From contig CAJXSK010000003.1 in the NCBI GenBank assembly GCA_913061075.1, forward strand, positions 1 through 64,000: a stretch of DNA of 64,000 bases, read 5' to 3'. The notes below the pieces were generated by a model. The model was given only the letters and a program-made list of their open reading frames with translations. It ran no database searches and was not told the origin of the DNA. How positions within the stretch are numbered: the stretch's first letter is position 1; every line of letters begins with the position of its first letter. The stretch is from an uncultured Piscirickettsiaceae bacterium. GTDB lineage: Bacteria; Pseudomonadota; Gammaproteobacteria; Methylococcales; Cycloclasticaceae. Below, one piece after another: positions 60,569 to 64,000 of the stretch. Made by a program: the position numbers and the translations under genes.

Positions 60569-61693
60569 TTATTCGAGCATTAATAGGGCTTTATCTTTCA
60601 ATACGTCAAACATCGAGCCTTCAGCAACTGTTTGCAGAGCAACGAGCGGTTGTTGCGAAATGATTTTGCCCTTTAGTTTTACGACAGCCTTGCCGATGAC
60701 TTGGCCTTGATTAATGGGCGCGATTAATTGAGGTTGAATTTCTAGGTTAGCATCGAGCTCTTTGTAATCATTTTTTGGAATGGTTAAAATGAGGTCTTGT
60801 TTAAGCCCTACAGGTAATGTTTTTTGTGTGCCTTGCCAAATACGAGAGTCTGATAGTTTTTGGTTGGCCTTGTACAGTATGTGCGTTTTATAAAAACGGT
60901 AGCCAAAATTTAACAAGGTTTGGTTGTCGATCGTACGTGCTTCAACACTGTCTGTGCCCATCACAACAGAAATTAAACGCATGTTATCTCGTACAGCTGA
61001 TGATACTAGGCAGTAACCAGCATCTTCAGTATGACCTGTCTTGATGCCGTCAACAGAATCATCTCGCCATAATAGTTTGTTGCGGTTTTGTTGTTTAATG
61101 CCATTGAATGTATATTCTTTGATGGCATTGAGTTTGTATAACTCTGGTGCTTCTTTAATAAGCACGCGCGATAAAATTGCAAGATCATGAGCCGTTGTGT
61201 AGTGCTCTTTATCTGGCAGTCCCGAGCTATTCGTAAAATGACTATTGACCATGCCTAGTTCTTTTGCGGCGTGGTTCATCATCTGTGCAAAGGTGGCTTC
61301 ATCGCCAGCCACATGTTCGGCTAGGGCAACAGTTGCATCATTGCCTGATTGCACTAACATGCCGTGAAGCAGCTCATCAATTGTGATGAATTTACCCACC
61401 TCAATAAACATTCTCGAACCAGGCGTGCGCCATGCTTTTTCGCTCACTCTTACTTTATCGGAGAGCTTGAGATTGCCTTGTTTAAGCTCTCTAAAAACAA
61501 CAAGAGATGACATGATTTTGGTAAGGCTGGCGGGGGCAAGTTTTAAATGAGCATTTTTGGATGCTAGAACTTTGCCGCTTAGAAAGTCGACTAAGTAGTA
61601 ACTTTTTGCATCAAGTGTTGGTGCGCTTGGAACAATGGCAAGGCTCAGCTGTGGTAAAAATAGAAGCAAAAAAAGGCAAATGTGTTTTTTCAT
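60569..61693 (-). CDS. dacA: D-alanyl-D-alanine carboxypeptidase (PBP5/6)
   Basis: APASLTKIMSSLVVF (SxxK), QSGNDATVAL, WRDDSVDGIKTGHTEDAGYC. Confidence 0.95.
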   Translation of the reverse strand: MKKHICLFLLLFLPQLSLAIVPSAPTLDAKSYYLVDFLSGKVLASKNAHLKLAPASLTKIMSSLVVFRELKQGNLKLSDKVRVSEKAWRTPGSRMFIEVGKFITIDELLHGMLVQSGNDATVALAEHVAGDEATFAQMMNHAAKELGMVNSHFTNSSGLPDKEHYTTAHDLAILSRVLIKEAPELYKLNAIKEYTFNGIKQQNRNKLLWRDDSVDGIKTGHTEDAGYCLVSSAVRDNMRLISVVMGTDSVEARTIDNQTLLNFGYRFYKTHILYKANQKLSDSRIWQGTQKTLPVGLKQDLILTIPKNDYKELDANLEIQPQLIAPINQGQVIGKAVVKLKGKIISQQPLVALQTVAEGSMFDVLKDKALLMLE

Positions 61694-61768
61694 GGGCGTT
61701 GCTAATGGTTTGGTTTTTTAAAACAAATATTATAAATAGGTTGTACGTGCTTTGTGGTCTTTATATTC

Positions 61769-62656
61769 TTAATATTGCATGTAATGTGGGTTTTTAATAC
61801 CAGCTTGTAGAAGCTTGGTACGCATTAAGTCTGCTTGAACTAAAGAGGAATAGGGGCCAATATGAACTCGATAAATCGCGGAGTCACTATTATGCCGTAC
61901 ATTAATTTGGTTAAGCGGTATGCCTTTTTGCCGCAGGTTTTCCTTTAGATTTTCTGCGTTCTGCTGGCCTTTAAAAGCGCCAACTTGTAAGTAGATGTTT
62001 GCAACAATCGGGATTAATGCAGGTGGAGATGTTGGTGAAATGGCATTGGCGTTAATATTGTTTATCTTTTTTAAAGGTAGAGGTTTTAAGGGGGTAGTGT
62101 TGGTTGTATTAATTGCTTTGTGTGCAGGTAGGCTTGGAGAACGACTGCTTGTATTGATGGCTTCTAATTGCACCACAGCAGTACCTTTGCCAAGCATGTC
62201 TAGTTTGGCTGCAGCGGCGTAAGATAAGTCGATAATTCGATTGCCATGAAAAGGCCCTCGATCATTTACTCTAACGATAATTTCTTTATTGTTGGCAATG
62301 TTTTTTACTTTTAGATACGTTGGAATGGGCAAAGACTTATGTGCGGCAGTCATTGCATACATATCGTAGGTTTCCCCATTGGATGTTTTTCTACCATGGA
62401 ACTTAGTGCCGTACCAAGAGGCAGTACCTTGTTCTTTATAGCCGAGACTGTTTGGCTTTACATAATATGTTTTGCCAAATACTTGGTATGAAACAGGGTT
62501 GCCGCCACGACTCCTGGGTTCGTTTTTGGGAACTGCATCGGGAATATTGTTTAAATTTTTGGGCGGTGCTAATGGCGCACTATCTACTTGTTTTGGAATA
62601 GGCGTTGAGCAGGCTGATAAAAAGATCAGGCATGTGTAAAAAAATAGTTGTTTCAT
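61769..62656 (-). CDS. rlpA: Septal ring lytic transglycosylase RlpA with SPOR domain
   Basis: Lipobox LSAC; GTASWYGTKFHGRKTSNGETYDM; C-terminal SPOR domain. Confidence 0.95.
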   Translation of the reverse strand: MKQLFFYTCLIFLSACSTPIPKQVDSAPLAPPKNLNNIPDAVPKNEPRSRGGNPVSYQVFGKTYYVKPNSLGYKEQGTASWYGTKFHGRKTSNGETYDMYAMTAAHKSLPIPTYLKVKNIANNKEIIVRVNDRGPFHGNRIIDLSYAAAAKLDMLGKGTAVVQLEAINTSSRSPSLPAHKAINTTNTTPLKPLPLKKINNINANAISPTSPPALIPIVANIYLQVGAFKGQQNAENLKENLRQKGIPLNQINVRHNSDSAIYRVHIGPYSSLVQADLMRTKLLQAGIKNPHYMQY

Positions 62657-62664
62657 CGTGAGCT

Positions 62665-63678
62665 TTAACGGCTTTTCATGCCTTTTTTAATTTCTTCGCT
62701 TAACTGGTAAACGGCCATAGCATACAGTGCGCTATGGTTATAACGCGTAATGACATAAAAATTATGGAAGGCTAACCAGTGCTCTGTCGAGTTCGCTTGT
62801 TTTAATGGCAACAATTTAACAACAGATGTCAGTGGCACGTTGTTTGGAACAGGGATACTCTGTTCAACAAGGTCCTTTAGAGTATGTTTTGGTTTTAATG
62901 ACTTATGGACAAGTGATTGGTAATTTGTTCCTGTTACGTTCACAGGTTGTGTGATTTCCTGATCTTGTTTCCAACCGTGTTCTGAAAAGTAATTGGCCAC
63001 ACTAAAGATAATATCGGCATTGCTATGCCAAAGGTCTCTTTTTTTATCGTTATCACCGTCTACTGCATAGGCACGGTAGCTGCTTGAAATAAATTGTGAT
63101 TTGCCCATCGCGCCAGCATAAGAACCTTTAGGGATAAGCGGGTCAAAGCCTTCTTCACGACATAGAAGAAGAAAGTGTTTTAGTTCACTCGTGAAAAATT
63201 TAGATCTTTTTGGATAATGAAAACCCAGCGTGGCCAGAGAATCTAATACTTTGAACGAGCCTGTGTTGCCGCCGTACCGAGTTTCAACACCAATAATAGC
63301 GACGATAATTTCTGGAGGAACGCCGAATTTTTGAGATGCTAAATTCAATAATTCTTTATTTTCATTCCAAAACTTAATGCCGCCATTAATTCGGTTTGAT
63401 TTAAGAAATATTTTTCTATAGCCGTGCCACTCTAGACGTTTTTCTGCAGGAGATGACATGGCTTTTAAAATTCTAGGTTGAACTTTAGCCTTGTTTAACA
63501 GGGTTGTTAGCTCTTGACGGTTAAATTGGTGTTTTTCGACCATCTTGTCGATAAACTTACTTTGACCTGTACCTTTAGTGTTTGCTGGTTTGGCTGTATT
63601 TGCGCATGCACTAATTGATATTAACGAGAGGCAGATAATAAGACTAAGTAGTTGCTTGTTAAGCATCTGTTTCTTCAT
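62665..63678 (-). CDS. mltB: Lytic murein transglycosylase B
   Basis: IIVAIIGVETRYGGNTGSFKVLDSLATLGFHYPKRSKFF, GSYAGAMGKSQFISSSY. Confidence 0.95.
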   Translation of the reverse strand: MKKQMLNKQLLSLIICLSLISISACANTAKPANTKGTGQSKFIDKMVEKHQFNRQELTTLLNKAKVQPRILKAMSSPAEKRLEWHGYRKIFLKSNRINGGIKFWNENKELLNLASQKFGVPPEIIVAIIGVETRYGGNTGSFKVLDSLATLGFHYPKRSKFFTSELKHFLLLCREEGFDPLIPKGSYAGAMGKSQFISSSYRAYAVDGDNDKKRDLWHSNADIIFSVANYFSEHGWKQDQEITQPVNVTGTNYQSLVHKSLKPKHTLKDLVEQSIPVPNNVPLTSVVKLLPLKQANSTEHWLAFHNFYVITRYNHSALYAMAVYQLSEEIKKGMKSR

Positions 63679-63688
63679 TTTTATTCCT

Positions 63689-64000
63689 TTAAGAAGATAA
63701 TAGTTTTCGGTGGGTTTGGATGGACATTAGCACGCCAAAACCAATTAATAAAGTGACCATGGAGGTGCCCCCATAGCTAATAAGTGGTAGCGGTACCCCT
63801 ACAACAGGTAACACCCCAGTTACCATACCAACATTGACGAATAAATATATAAAAAAAGTAAAGGAAATACTGCCTGCAAGTAACCTTGAATAAGTGTCTT
63901 GTGCTTGAACTGCGATGTACATAGAACGGAAAAATATGGCGAGATATAGTGTCAGTAATGAAATACATCCGACCAGTCCGAACTCTTCAGCAAACACGGA
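63689..64000 (-). CDS. rodA: Rod-shape-determining protein RodA (partial, cut by window end)
   Basis: GMVTGVLPVVGVPLPLISYGGTSMVTLLIGFGVLMSI; SEDS C-terminus; next to mltB. Confidence 0.93.
   Translation of the reverse strand, partial: SVFAEEFGLVGCISLLTLYLAIFFRSMYIAVQAQDTYSRLLAGSISFTFFIYLFVNVGMVTGVLPVVGVPLPLISYGGTSMVTLLIGFGVLMSIQTHRKLLSS

Noticed and set aside
1-64000. Search for exosortase (XrtA/EpsH), Wzc-like BY-kinase, transposases, tRNA/rRNA and prophage genes
   Set aside because: None of the ORFs or intergenic regions show convincing signatures of these within the window.

Overview
This 64-kb window looks like a gammaproteobacterial chromosome region (AT-rich; genus not determinable from sequence alone). 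It has three blocks. (1) About 0.2-36.9 kb: an exosortase A (XrtA)/PEP-CTERM exopolysaccharide accessory locus. It carries glycosyltransferases, an ACP, an AMP-ligase, a PLP decarboxylase, two hydrolases, two PrsT-like TPR lipoproteins, a PEP-CTERM protein, a FeeM-like acyltransferase fused to a cNMP domain, the PrsK/PrsR two-component system, an HPr-rel-A-like module and an ExeA-type ATPase. No exosortase or BY-kinase is visible in the window. (2) About 37.0-49.9 kb: an LPS core/export cluster (WaaC, O-antigen ligase, OafA-like acyltransferase, MsbA, WaaG, WaaP) with four kinase-fold genes. (3) About 49.9-64.0 kb: conserved housekeeping genes (rsmA-pdxA-surA-lptD, amgK-murU, lipA-lipB-ybeD-dat-dacA-rlpA-mltB-rodA). 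The most interesting signals are two near-consensus sigma-54 promoters. One lies in front of the PEP-CTERM gene. The other lies in front of a Cys-rich, Tat-like-signal protein that begins with a perfect 27-bp tandem duplication and is followed by a PqqD-like protein and an HprK-like kinase. That last group is a candidate leader-dependent protein modification system, probably controlled by the locally encoded PrsK/PrsR pair. No tRNA, rRNA, CRISPR array or transposase was recognised.
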